Source: Fimbriimonadaceae bacterium
GTDB lineage: Bacteria > Armatimonadota > Fimbriimonadia > Fimbriimonadales > Fimbriimonadaceae
Length of the DNA stretch: 64,000 nucleotides
Reading direction: 5' to 3'
NCBI GenBank assembly: GCA_019638775.1
Contig: JAHBTD010000002.1
Location: 930,001 to 994,000 of the forward strand
Shown piece after piece: positions 1 through 8,408 of this stretch. Positions within the stretch are counted from its first letter, which is position 1. Every line of letters begins with the position of its first letter. The translations under genes and the position numbers were made by a program. Under the pieces are notes generated by a model. The model ran no database searches. It was not told the origin of the DNA and saw only the letters and a program-made list of their open reading frames with translations.

Positions 1-30
1 GCTCTTCTCGGGGCAAAGTTTCAGATTTTC

Positions 31-636
31 CTAGTACAGTTCAAATGCCAAGTCGTCCTTCGCCCCGTTGCACGGGTCTTGCAGCGGTTGAATGAAATTA
101 CCATTCCAATCCCACTGCAAAGCAGGACATAGGTTAACCGATTGATGCGAAGACCACGCAAACTCCGGAGCTCCCGGATTGGCGCTGTTGCTGTCATCCT
201 CCGCAATCTCAATCCAGTAGTGACCCGAGGAAAGGCGAAGAATGTTTAGCGGACTAAGCGCTTGCTTAAACCGAAAAACAAGCTGGCCCTGACAGTCGCA
301 GTCCACAAACTCCCAATCGGGCTTGAGGCAGTCTTTCCAGACAAGAGAGTCGATAGCCGGCTGACAGTTGCCGTTATCCTTGTAGACGGCATAGTACATC
401 GGGCGGCCGAGTTGAGCGAGATCGCGTACCGTTCCCCAATAGACGATCGTACTGATTCGAACGTCGTCGGTGCGGAAATCATCAAACGCGGCCAATTTGA
501 ACGGCTTTGGATTATCGCAAGAACGCACGACCGACATCCACGCGGGTAACGGACGAGTCCAAGGCTGTGACCAAACCTGAGACATTGCGGTGGAAGCAGC
601 CATCGCAATCCCCAATAGTGCAATGATTCTCTTCAT
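31..636 (-). CDS. Secreted protein of unknown function, paralog A
   Basis: A 201-residue protein that I do not recognise. It begins with a short basic segment and a hydrophobic stretch ending in Ala-Met-Ser-Gln near residue 20, which looks like a signal peptide, so export is likely. The mature part is rich in Trp, Tyr and Cys. Six cysteines (in SC, NCQP, DCL, DC, LCPA and PCNG contexts) are shared with the neighbouring copy at 875-1486, so disulfides are plausible. The two proteins align from end to end and both finish in LAFELY, which points to a recent tandem duplication. The start is the ATG at 634-636. It lies in an AT-rich stretch unlike the rest of the window. Function unknown. Confidence 0.72.
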   Translation of the reverse strand: MKRIIALLGIAMAASTAMSQVWSQPWTRPLPAWMSVVRSCDNPKPFKLAAFDDFRTDDVRISTIVYWGTVRDLAQLGRPMYYAVYKDNGNCQPAIDSLVWKDCLKPDWEFVDCDCQGQLVFRFKQALSPLNILRLSSGHYWIEIAEDDSNSANPGAPEFAWSSHQSVNLCPALQWDWNGNFIQPLQDPCNGAKDDLAFELY

Positions 637-837
637 ATCGTTACATCTCCATTTGCGAGCAGTGCCCGCTTCTTCCGACTATATAGTACTTCACATTTCT
701 TTCATGTTTCACGATAACAGAAAAGAAATTTTAGAATCATTTTAGAGTCTTAAATCATAAGAACCATTACATTTTTACGTTAAATTAACCAAGCCTAAAC
801 TATTGCTTCCTAAATAGGCGGGTGAATCAAAAAGAAA

Positions 838-859
838 GGGCCCGCCAAAAGGCAGGCCC
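838..859 (-). terminator. Intrinsic terminator for the secreted paralog B
   Basis: Hairpin GGGCC(c)GCC / GGC(a)GGCCC with an AAAA loop. On the minus strand it is followed by a T-rich run (CCCTTTCTTTTTG). It lies 15 nt beyond the stop codon of the gene at 875-1486. Confidence 0.75.
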
Positions 860-874
860 TGACTCAGATTGACA

Positions 875-1486
875 TCAATAAAGCTCGAAAGCGAGATCGT
901 CTTTCTGCCCGTTGCACGGATCAATCAAAGGCTGAATGATCGCCCCTGTCGAGTCAAACTGCACAGCTGGGCACAGGTTGACTGGCTGGTGTGACGACCA
1001 AGCAAACTCCGGCACATTCGGATTCGCGCTCTGCGAATCGTCTTCCGAGATTTGCAGCCAATACTTGCCGAATGTCAGGAACGGCAGGTTGCCAACCGTA
1101 AGCGCTTGTTTGAACCTAAACACGCGCATGTTTTGGCAGTCGCCATCAACAAACTCCCAATCGGGCCGCAGGCAATCACGCCATACCATCGAATTCAGAT
1201 CAGGCTGACAGTTGCCGTTATCCTTGTAGATCGCATAGAACATCGGTCGCCCAAGTTGAGCGAAGTTCGTGACGGTCCCCCAGTACACAATCGTGTTGAG
1301 AGTCACATAGTGATGATTCACCATAAAGTCGTCAAGCGCCATCAGACGATAGGGCTTGGGATTCGTGCAAGAACGTACCACCGACGTCCATGCTGGAAGC
1401 GGCCGCGTCCAAGGTTGCGACCATACCTGTGACATTGCGCTCGAAGCCACCACCGCAATGCCCAAAATACACAGTAATTTTTTCAT
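875..1486 (-). CDS. Secreted protein of unknown function, paralog B
   Basis: A 203-residue paralog of the protein at 31-636, with the same signal-peptide layout and the same six cysteines. Several blocks are nearly identical (WSQPWTRPLPAW, YKDNGNCQP, PEFAWSSHQ, LAFELY). I use the ATG at 1484-1486, because the hydrophobic signal sequence then sits at the N-terminus and purine-rich GGAAGG/GGAG lies upstream. The frame stays open eight codons further but adds nothing signal-like. A strong terminator follows the gene, so it is probably transcribed alone. No family assignment. Confidence 0.72.
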   Translation of the reverse strand: MKKLLCILGIAVVASSAMSQVWSQPWTRPLPAWTSVVRSCTNPKPYRLMALDDFMVNHHYVTLNTIVYWGTVTNFAQLGRPMFYAIYKDNGNCQPDLNSMVWRDCLRPDWEFVDGDCQNMRVFRFKQALTVGNLPFLTFGKYWLQISEDDSQSANPNVPEFAWSSHQPVNLCPAVQFDSTGAIIQPLIDPCNGQKDDLAFELY

Positions 1487-1857
1487 CTCCAATTTCCTTC
1501 CAATAGCCACAGATTGTTGTGTACATTGGAATATACAGATTACAACACTAATCTACATATTATCAGGATTCTTGGCATGAATATTTATTGAGATATTTGA
1601 ATAAGAATGATCAAATATTAAACTATAGACGTTGCGTGATTCGCAAGCAAGATAATAACATAAAGAGAATTCGTTGCCATCTTCATGCTTTATGATTACT
1701 GATTAAATCAAATAAGTACAACGAATAATCTCAAACGTACGTAAAGATTTCCAGAAGTAGGAGTTCTGCAATCACGACCGCATTCCGGCAAAAAAGTCCC
1801 GAACGACGCACGCAGAACCCAGCCCAAAACGCCTATCGTTCGGGCCAGAAGAGTGGA
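1487..1857. other. AT-rich spacer with no gene
   Basis: About 370 nt, clearly richer in A and T than the rest of the window and lacking a convincing reading frame. It presumably holds the promoter of the leftward gene at 875-1486. The right end contains the terminator of the lipoprotein gene at 1858-2310. I see no repeat family here. Confidence 0.5.
1791..1844 (-). terminator. Probable terminator of the lipoprotein gene
   Basis: Perfect 9-bp inverted repeat CCCGAACGA (1798-1806) / TCGTTCGGG (1836-1844). It is followed on the minus strand by six T residues (1792-1797 read as A on plus). The 29-nt loop is long for a terminator. Confidence 0.5.
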
Positions 1858-2310
1858 TTATCGCGGATGACGCACCAGGGTCAACCCCTGCTCGCCATAC
1901 TCGCTCTTGTTGTATTCGACCGCCTTGAGAGAGTCGCCATCCAGAACGAACACATACCGATCCTCGGTACCTGGTGGCACGGTCACAAGCGCTTCGACAA
2001 GGTCCCCATTGAGCGCCCAGTTCCCCTTAAAAGCCGGAACGTCACCCTTCCCCTCATAAACAAACTTCAGTGTAAACGTCTGATCGCTGTTGAGGGTCAA
2101 CGTAATCGTGCGATCGGGGGAGCCTGCCTTCGAAGTCGTCATCGAATACGAGCCCACATACTTCGTTTGCTGAGCCTCCGACAGCGCCGATTTCACCGGC
2201 GACTGGCCTGCCGAAACATCAGGCGGCGGCTCCGATGGAGAAGGGCTGCCACTTGGCTTTGAGCATCCCACAACTGCAAGGGCCGCAAAGCAACCTAAGA
2301 CGAACCGCAT
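1858..2310 (-). CDS. Small lipoprotein
   Basis: A 150-residue lipoprotein. A hydrophobic leader runs into AVVGC, so Cys16 is the probable lipidated residue. It is followed by a Ser/Pro-rich linker of about 25 residues. The C-terminal 100 residues have the pattern of a small antiparallel beta domain: YVGSYSM, TLTLNSDQTFTLKF, GNWALNGDLV, YVFVLDGDSLKAVE. Such a layout occurs in NlpE-like and other lipocalin-type envelope lipoproteins, but I cannot assign a family with certainty. A TACTCT box lies 5 nt upstream of the ATG, so the message may be leaderless. Probably anchored in the envelope. Confidence 0.7.
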   Translation of the reverse strand: MRFVLGCFAALAVVGCSKPSGSPSPSEPPPDVSAGQSPVKSALSEAQQTKYVGSYSMTTSKAGSPDRTITLTLNSDQTFTLKFVYEGKGDVPAFKGNWALNGDLVEALVTVPPGTEDRYVFVLDGDSLKAVEYNKSEYGEQGLTLVRHPR

Positions 2311-2385
2311 ACTAAAGAGTATGATTCATTCCGGCCGAAACAGCCCACAGGAGAGGAAGCATAGGCCCTCTCCAATCAAGCCTGA

Positions 2386-2853
2386 CTAAAGCCCAGCCAG
2401 AACTTGCTGAACAGCCGCAAAATCCGGCATGTCCTTGGGCTCAGGCGTTTGCTGTGCATAACGCACAACGCCACTCTTGTCGATAACCACAACAACCCTC
2501 GCCGCCGACGGCCCCAACCCAGCCAAATCGGGCAGAACGGCGTCATAAGCGTTGATCACTTCCCTCTTATAATCGCTCAGCAAGGTTGTCGTAATTCCAC
2601 TTTGTGCGGCCCAAGCCTTCAGGGCAAAGGGAGTGTCTGCGCTGATACCAAAGACCTGAGTGTTCTCGTCGGCCTTAAACCCAAGCCCTTGGCTCACATC
2701 GCAAAGCTCTTGGGTGCACGGTCCAGAGAAAGCGGCCGGAAAGAACAGCAAAACCGTGTTCTTCTTGCCAAAGCCATCACTCAGTTTGACTTCTGTCATC
2801 TCCGAATTCTTAAGCACAAAATCGGGGGCGGGATCTCCTATATTTAGCGGCAT
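2386..2853 (-). CDS. Peroxiredoxin (AhpC/TSA family, BCP/AhpE-like)
   Basis: A 155-residue thioredoxin-fold peroxidase that reduces hydrogen peroxide or organic peroxides in the cytoplasm. The N-terminus GDPAPDFVLKN is the usual peroxiredoxin start. The active-site loop FFPAAFSGPCTQELC gives Cys46 as the peroxidatic cysteine. Cys51, five residues on, is placed like the resolving cysteine of atypical two-Cys BCP enzymes. Length is normal and there is no signal peptide. The ATG at 2851-2853 has AGGAG about 10 nt upstream. It is divergent from the MocR-type gene at 2983, and the short shared spacer could hold a regulatory site for both. Confidence 0.88.
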   Translation of the reverse strand: MPLNIGDPAPDFVLKNSEMTEVKLSDGFGKKNTVLLFFPAAFSGPCTQELCDVSQGLGFKADENTQVFGISADTPFALKAWAAQSGITTTLLSDYKREVINAYDAVLPDLAGLGPSAARVVVVIDKSGVVRYAQQTPEPKDMPDFAAVQQVLAGL

Positions 2854-2982
2854 TTGAATCTACTCCTATGAATTCCTCAGTCATACCCGCTCGCTCGGCT
2901 TAGCCGCTTGTGCGTGGTTCACGTAGTTTCGCATAACAGCGGAACTTAGCGTATCGACCCCACGGTACTCACCTACAACTGT

Positions 2983-4455
2983 GTGTGGAAGTGTTATGTG
3001 TTGTTGAAAGAGGGAATAGAACCAGATTTTGAAGTGAGGATCGACCCTGATTCTCGCGAACCTGTTTACCGCCAGATCGCCGAGCAGCTCAAATCGAAGA
3101 TAATCGAAGGAGTCATCCTGCCCGGACAATCGCTTCCGACGGTACGCCAGCTCGCCGACCGCCTCAGCGTCTCGAACTTTACCGTCCTGCATGCCTACGG
3201 TCTTCTCCAACAGCAGAACCTGATCGAAAGCACGATCGGACGCGGCACCGTCGTAAGCAAGCGGGCCTTCCGCGAGCAAGGCGAGTTCCTCATCCGGCAG
3301 CTCGCCCACTCCGGCCCCTTCAACGCTTTCGAAGACCTCAGCGAGGCCGCCGGAATTCGGTCACTCGCCACGGCCTGCCCCGATCCTGCCCTGTTCCACG
3401 CTGACGAGTTCTGGGCCGAACTCTATGCGCTTGGAAAGGGTTCGCATTGGCAGATGTACTATTCGCCACCCCATGGCGAACCCGAGCTCATCTCCGCAGT
3501 ACAGAACCTGCTGCGCAAAGATCGAATCATCGCGACACCATCGCACGTGGTCATCACCAGCGGCTCGACCCACGCCATGACGCTTGCCGTCGATGTCGTC
3601 TGCGATCCAGGGGACACCGTTCTCGTCGAATCTCCATCCTTCCTCGGGTCAGAATCCTTCTTCGCCCACCGTCGCGTACGCCCGATTCCCGTACCAAGAA
3701 CGGCAGAAGGGTTCGATATCGACGCAATTCTTGCCCTCATCAAAAAGCACCGTCCCAAATGCTTTATCCTAAGCCCCTCGTATTCGGCGCCCACGGGCTA
3801 TCAGCTCAGCTACGAACAGCGGGAAGCGATTGCCCAGATCGCAAACGACCAGCAGATCTTCGTTCTCGAAAACGAAAGCTTCTCTCGAATCCGCTACGAT
3901 GGCGACGCATTGCCGCCGATCACCGCGTTCGGAAGAGGCAGCGGGCGGGTGATCCATATCGGCTCATTCTCCTACATGCTCACACCAGGACTTCGGCTGG
4001 GATACATCGCCTCGCAAATCAACATTTCAAAGAGAATCGCCGACAGGCTGCGCGCCCAACAGCTCTCGCTTTGTCGATTCACCCAGCTCGCGACAGCCTC
4101 ATATCTGAAAAACGGTTCCTTGGACACCCACCTCCAGCGAGTGTTGCCCAAATACAGGCTTCGCAGGGACGCCATGCTGCAAGCGCTCGAAACATCCATG
4201 CCTGCCGGAACGCAGTGGTCATGGCCAGAAGGTGGCTTTAGCACTTGGGTTGAGCTTCCAGCTGGACGAGACTACAGCAAGCTCTATCAGCAGGCCGTCG
4301 AGCACGGCACCGCTTTCGCCGGCGGAGGTTTGTTCTTGGGTTGTCACGAAAAAGAGCGATGCATGAGGCTTACTTTTGGCATGCAATCGACCAGCGCCAT
4401 CCAAGAAGCTGTTCGGATTCTCGGCAAGCTTGTCGAAAGTTCACCAACAACGTAG
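2983..4455 (+). CDS. MocR-type (GntR-HTH plus aminotransferase-fold) regulator lacking PLP-binding residues
   Basis: About 490 residues. An N-terminal GntR winged helix (roughly residues 25-95; PVYRQIAEQLKSKI, PTVRQLADRLSVS) is fused to a full-length class I aminotransferase fold, the MocR/GabR layout. In GabR the second domain binds PLP on a lysine. Here the matching positions are replaced: the Schiff-base Lys in SFSK is Tyr331 (GSFSYMLTPG), the Asp of EDDY is Asn297 and its Tyr is Ser299 (ENES), and the Asn of NPTG is Ala269 (SAPTG). The carboxylate-binding Arg is kept (Arg462, MRLTFG). It probably acts as a transcription factor that senses something other than PLP. The start is uncertain: GTG at 2983, or GTG/TTG at 2998-3004. 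Confidence 0.85.
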   Translation: MWKCYVLLKEGIEPDFEVRIDPDSREPVYRQIAEQLKSKIIEGVILPGQSLPTVRQLADRLSVSNFTVLHAYGLLQQQNLIESTIGRGTVVSKRAFREQGEFLIRQLAHSGPFNAFEDLSEAAGIRSLATACPDPALFHADEFWAELYALGKGSHWQMYYSPPHGEPELISAVQNLLRKDRIIATPSHVVITSGSTHAMTLAVDVVCDPGDTVLVESPSFLGSESFFAHRRVRPIPVPRTAEGFDIDAILALIKKHRPKCFILSPSYSAPTGYQLSYEQREAIAQIANDQQIFVLENESFSRIRYDGDALPPITAFGRGSGRVIHIGSFSYMLTPGLRLGYIASQINISKRIADRLRAQQLSLCRFTQLATASYLKNGSLDTHLQRVLPKYRLRRDAMLQALETSMPAGTQWSWPEGGFSTWVELPAGRDYSKLYQQAVEHGTAFAGGGLFLGCHEKERCMRLTFGMQSTSAIQEAVRILGKLVESSPTT

Positions 4456-4573
4456 GGTTTCCTTTGCTTCCCGAAGCCTGAGGCGGGTATCCTACGGTGT
4501 CACCTTTGATACGCCACGGCCAAGTGCGCGGAATGCATGGAAGCGTGCCGAAGAGGGGGGTGTTTTCACGATC

Positions 4574-7500
4574 ATGATGAAACTCTTAGGAAGATTCCGC
4601 ATGAACTCCCTGAAAGCGTTCTTCGTCTTGATGGCATCCATGCTCGGGATGCTCCTGCCGACCAAGGCTTTTGCCTCCGGCGGAGAAGACGTCACGCTGA
4701 ATTTTGCGAGTTCAGACCTCATTTACCTCTATGTGTCGCTGTTCTTTGGCGCACTAGCTGTCTTATGCGCTTGGTTCGTTGGAAAGCAAGTCATGGCGCA
4801 GTCGCCTGGCGACGAAAAGATGCAGAGCGTTGGCTTAGCCATCCGGGAGGGCGCACTCGCCTACCTGAAGCAGCAAGTCAAGACGATGCTCTACTTCGTC
4901 GGAGCTCTTGCGCTTGTGCTCGGCGTCTACTACAGCCAGACCTACAGCGCTGCTATGGGTATTGCCATTGCAGTCTGTTTTATGGCTGGTGTTGGTGCAT
5001 CATATGGCGCTGGCTACATCGGCATGCTCATGGCCGTCAACGGCAACATGCGCACCGCTTCGGCAGCTCTAACCAGCTACAAGCGTGCTCTTGAAGTCGC
5101 ATTCCGCTCAGGAGCGGTGGCGGGCTTGGTCACGGTCGGTATGGGCTTGATCGGTGCTACGCTGATCTTCCTCATCGCCAAGGGCGACGCCATGAAGCTG
5201 CTGGTCGGCTTTGGTTTTGGAGGATCGCTCGCCGCGCTCTTTATGCGTGTTGGTGGAGGCATCTTCACAAAGGCCGCCGACGTTGGCGCTGACCTCGTAG
5301 GTAAGGTCGAAGCCGGTATCCCCGAAGACGACCCCCGCAACCCCGCCGTTATCGCCGACAACGTTGGTGACAACGTCGGTGACTGCGCGGGAATGGCCGC
5401 CGACATCTTCGAATCTTACGAAGTCACACTCGTCGCTGCAATCGTTCTCGGTGCTGCAACTGCCGCAATCTTCGATCAGACGACCTGGATGAAGCTCATC
5501 CTCTTCGCTCTCATGGCCCGTGGCGTTGGCATCATTGCCTCAATCATCGGCATCTTCATGGTGAAGGGATCGGACAACGTCGACGACGACCCGCTCAAGG
5601 CTATCCGCCGTGGCTTCACAGGCTCTGCCATCATTGCTGGAGTCGCCACCCTCGTGCTCGCCTTCTTTATGATGGGCGGCATGTCGATGATTAACAAGAA
5701 CATGAAGCCGATCGGCACCGACCGTCTCGTGTCGCTTTCTCACTACGAGAAAGAAGAGCACAAGGTCGTTGTCCAGGTTCGTGAAGAAGTTGCAAAGTCT
5801 AAAGGCATCCCCTCTTGGCAGATCAAACCGGAAGATATCAAGGACGATCCGCGCATCAAGGCGTTGAAGTTCGACGAGGGCCAACCCGGAGATCAGATGC
5901 TCCAGCAAGCGCTCATGCCGGACAACATGAGGCCCAAGGAAGTTGTCCTTCAAGGCTATAAGAGAATCGATCGGAGCGACAAGAATTCCGTTCTCTATAA
6001 GTACTCCACGATGAAGCCGGCAGAGCCGGGCGATTCGCCCACTGCCCCTCAGTACATCACGCTTGGCGACTTCTTCGATACGGAGAAAGAAGTCGACAGA
6101 GACGGTAAGAAGATCCTCGAAAAGGTAAACGAGATTGTCGTCTTCAAAATCAACTTCAGCCAACCCGAGCAAAAGGGCCCCGACGGTCAAACCGTTGCCG
6201 CCACGAGCAGGGTGATCTGGATTGCTCTTCCCAAGAACTTCCTTCTTGAGCAGAAGAAGATGATGGAGGAGAACAAACTCGGCTCCATCGAGATCCTACA
6301 CGAGGCTCCGCTGGCGTTCTACGCGACCGATGATGGCTCGCTTGCCGCTGGCATTGAAGCGCCGGTAGGGACTGGTCCTCAGCAGGTGGAATTCCCCCAT
6401 CGTGTGATCGTCCAACTGCCCTCCTACTACAAGTACTCGCCAGACGAGATGGCGGGATTTGCAAAGGAGATGCAGGAAGGGAAAATCCAAAGTCTGCCCC
6501 AACAAAACATCGAACTGGGTCACGTTGACCACCAGGTTGTCCCGTGGTATCTGTTCGCGTTTGCGATCATCATCGGCATCTTGATGGCGTTCGCTTTCGA
6601 AGCGATGACCGACTATTACGTTTCGACGCACAAGAAGCCCGTTCAGGAAGTTGCCGGTGTTGCAACTGCCGGTCCGGCTCCGATGATCATCTCCGGATTT
6701 GCACTCGCTTGTGAATCCAGCGTGTTCTCGGTGCTTGCTATCGTCGTCGCGCTCATCGTTCCGATGTTCCTCTTCCCGCCTGCGCTGTACGGCGGCCTGA
6801 TCTTGAGCTTCTACGGAATCGCTCTCGTCGGCCTCGGATTGCTCACCACCACAGGATTCATCCTCGCGATGGACACCTTTGGACCCATCTCAGACAACGC
6901 TCAGGGCGTCTTTGAGATGTCGGGAGCAGGTCATACAAGTCCAGAAGGTGCAAAAGCAGTTCAGCGGCTGGACGCGGCTGGCAACACAACCAAGGCCCTC
7001 ACCAAGGGCTTTGCCATCGCCACCGCGGTGGTTGCGGCGGTCGCCCTGTTCCACTCGTACATCGAGTCGGCCAAGCTCACAGGAATTGGCCTTCCACTCG
7101 ACGTACCCGCGATCTTCCTTGGATTTATGATCGGTGGAGCTGCGCCGTTCCTCTTCGCTGCGTTCTCGATCAACGCAGTAGGTCGCGCTGCATTCGAACT
7201 GATCAACGAAGTTCGTCGGCAGTTCCGCAACGACCCAGGCATCATGGCGGGCACAAGCAAGCCGAACTACGGCAGCTGTGTGGCTATCGTCACAAAGGCT
7301 GCTCAGACAGAGCTGCTTGGACCGGGCGTACTCGCCATTGCACTTCCGCTCGCAACCGCGTTTGGATTTGCAATGTTGCCCGGTGGTCGAACCACCATCG
7401 GTGGAGTCGAATACAACCTCAGCGGCGCGCAGGCCCTTGGTGGCTTCCTCGCCGGTTCAATCCTCTCCGGTCAGCTTCTCGCCGTTATGCTTGCCAACTC

Positions 7501-7912
7501 AGGCGGAATTTGGGATAACGCAAAGAAGGTCATTGAGGATGGACTTCACGGAGGAAAGGGCACAGAAGCTCACAAGGCTGCTGTTGTCTGCGACACCGTT
7601 GGCGACCCATTCAAGGATACGGCTGGTCCGGCCCTGAACCCGCTCATCAAGGTCATGAACCTTGTGGCGCTTCTGTTGGCCCCGACGATCATCCTTCCCT
7701 ACGACTGGAAGGTCCTGGCAACCATTACAACCCTGTGTCTTGCCGCGCTCGCGTTCTCGATCTGGTGGTCGAAGCGAGCAAGCATGCTGACAGGAATGGA
7801 AGCAGCCGTCGCCCAAGCTCCCGCCGCAGGTAAGCGCCCGCTCGATGCACCCGCACCGAAAAAGCGCATCACCGTCGACGACGATGAGTCGGAAGGTGAG
7901 AAGGTCGAATAG
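4574..7912 (+). CDS. hppA: Membrane-bound proton-translocating pyrophosphatase with a large inserted domain
   Basis: Integral membrane pyrophosphatase that couples PPi hydrolysis to ion pumping. The substrate motif DVGADLVGKVE begins at residue 236 and is followed by DNVGDNVGDCAGMAADIFESY. The C-terminal half has NSGGIWDNAKK and CDTVGDPFKDTAGPALN. GNTTKA, with Lys807, marks the K+-independent subclass, which usually pumps H+. At about 1112 residues it is far longer than the usual 650-800. The excess is a hydrophilic block of roughly 280 residues (about 5690-6535) in the loop between predicted helices 8 and 9, which should face outside. The N-terminus adds a signal-like helix, and the C-terminal tail is acidic. 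I chose the first ATG after the GAGGGGGG run; ATG at 4601 is an alternative. Confidence 0.93.
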   Translation: MMKLLGRFRMNSLKAFFVLMASMLGMLLPTKAFASGGEDVTLNFASSDLIYLYVSLFFGALAVLCAWFVGKQVMAQSPGDEKMQSVGLAIREGALAYLKQQVKTMLYFVGALALVLGVYYSQTYSAAMGIAIAVCFMAGVGASYGAGYIGMLMAVNGNMRTASAALTSYKRALEVAFRSGAVAGLVTVGMGLIGATLIFLIAKGDAMKLLVGFGFGGSLAALFMRVGGGIFTKAADVGADLVGKVEAGIPEDDPRNPAVIADNVGDNVGDCAGMAADIFESYEVTLVAAIVLGAATAAIFDQTTWMKLILFALMARGVGIIASIIGIFMVKGSDNVDDDPLKAIRRGFTGSAIIAGVATLVLAFFMMGGMSMINKNMKPIGTDRLVSLSHYEKEEHKVVVQVREEVAKSKGIPSWQIKPEDIKDDPRIKALKFDEGQPGDQMLQQALMPDNMRPKEVVLQGYKRIDRSDKNSVLYKYSTMKPAEPGDSPTAPQYITLGDFFDTEKEVDRDGKKILEKVNEIVVFKINFSQPEQKGPDGQTVAATSRVIWIALPKNFLLEQKKMMEENKLGSIEILHEAPLAFYATDDGSLAAGIEAPVGTGPQQVEFPHRVIVQLPSYYKYSPDEMAGFAKEMQEGKIQSLPQQNIELGHVDHQVVPWYLFAFAIIIGILMAFAFEAMTDYYVSTHKKPVQEVAGVATAGPAPMIISGFALACESSVFSVLAIVVALIVPMFLFPPALYGGLILSFYGIALVGLGLLTTTGFILAMDTFGPISDNAQGVFEMSGAGHTSPEGAKAVQRLDAAGNTTKALTKGFAIATAVVAAVALFHSYIESAKLTGIGLPLDVPAIFLGFMIGGAAPFLFAAFSINAVGRAAFELINEVRRQFRNDPGIMAGTSKPNYGSCVAIVTKAAQTELLGPGVLAIALPLATAFGFAMLPGGRTTIGGVEYNLSGAQALGGFLAGSILSGQLLAVMLANSGGIWDNAKKVIEDGLHGGKGTEAHKAAVVCDTVGDPFKDTAGPALNPLIKVMNLVALLLAPTIILPYDWKVLATITTLCLAALAFSIWWSKRASMLTGMEAAVAQAPAAGKRPLDAPAPKKRITVDDDESEGEKVE

Positions 7913-7935
7913 CCCTTCACAACTGTGAAACAATC

Positions 7936-7967
7936 AAGCCCCTCGGTCAAACCGAGGGGCTTTTTTG
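7936..7967 (+). terminator. Intrinsic terminator of the pyrophosphatase gene
   Basis: Stem AAGCCCCTCGGT / ACCGAGGGGCTT with a CAA loop followed by TTTTTT, starting 24 nt after the hppA stop codon. Confidence 0.92.
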
Positions 7968-8116
7968 GCTCTAATTGACCCTGAACGAAGGCCGTACGAA
8001 ATTATTCGTCCGCATACTGACAATTTCCGGCTTAGAATAAGAGGGACAGATCGACGTGGCAAGGTTTCCATTCGGGTCAAGCCACATGGTCAATATCCTA
8101 TCGGAACCTTGCTATA

Positions 8117-8133
8117 CCGGGCATAAAACCCGG
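8117..8133 (+). promoter_or_regulatory. Small hairpin abutting the ribosome-binding site
   Basis: CCGGG (8117-8121) pairs with CCCGG (8129-8133). It lies directly before the Shine-Dalgarno AGGGG of the gene at 8144. It could modulate translation, or simply be chance in GC-rich DNA. Confidence 0.3.
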
Positions 8134-8143
8134 AGGGGCAAGT

Positions 8144-8389
8144 ATGGCCGACTTAAAGGATATGGAAACCGCAAAATATGCGCGCCGAGAGTTCGTCAAG
8201 CATCGTATCGATATTACGTTGTGCGACCTTCTCGTCCGACACGGTGTGGTTTATCTCCGAGGCGTTGTTCAGGCCGAGCGAACCGCGCCTTATGAGGATG
8301 TAAGGGAGGAGACCCTTCGCATCGCCCGCCTCCTGCGCCAAATCCAAGGGGTGCGTGATGTCGTCGTCGAGTGCCAATACAAACGATAA
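8144..8389 (+). CDS. Small BON-like domain protein
   Basis: An 81-residue soluble protein. The central DLLVRHGVVYLRGVVQ followed by a helix (DVREETLRIARLLRQI) and GVRDVVVECQ has the beta-alpha-beta-beta pattern of BON (OsmY-type) domains, in which a strand with a conserved Gly is followed by a helix and a terminal strand. There is no signal peptide, which is unusual because most BON proteins are exported. A strong GGAGGGG site lies 7 nt before the ATG. It is convergent with folC and only about 20 nt separate the stop codons. BON is a pattern-based guess. Confidence 0.65.
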   Translation: MADLKDMETAKYARREFVKHRIDITLCDLLVRHGVVYLRGVVQAERTAPYEDVREETLRIARLLRQIQGVRDVVVECQYKR

Positions 8390-8408
8390 GCGATGTGCTT
8401 GATGCTTG

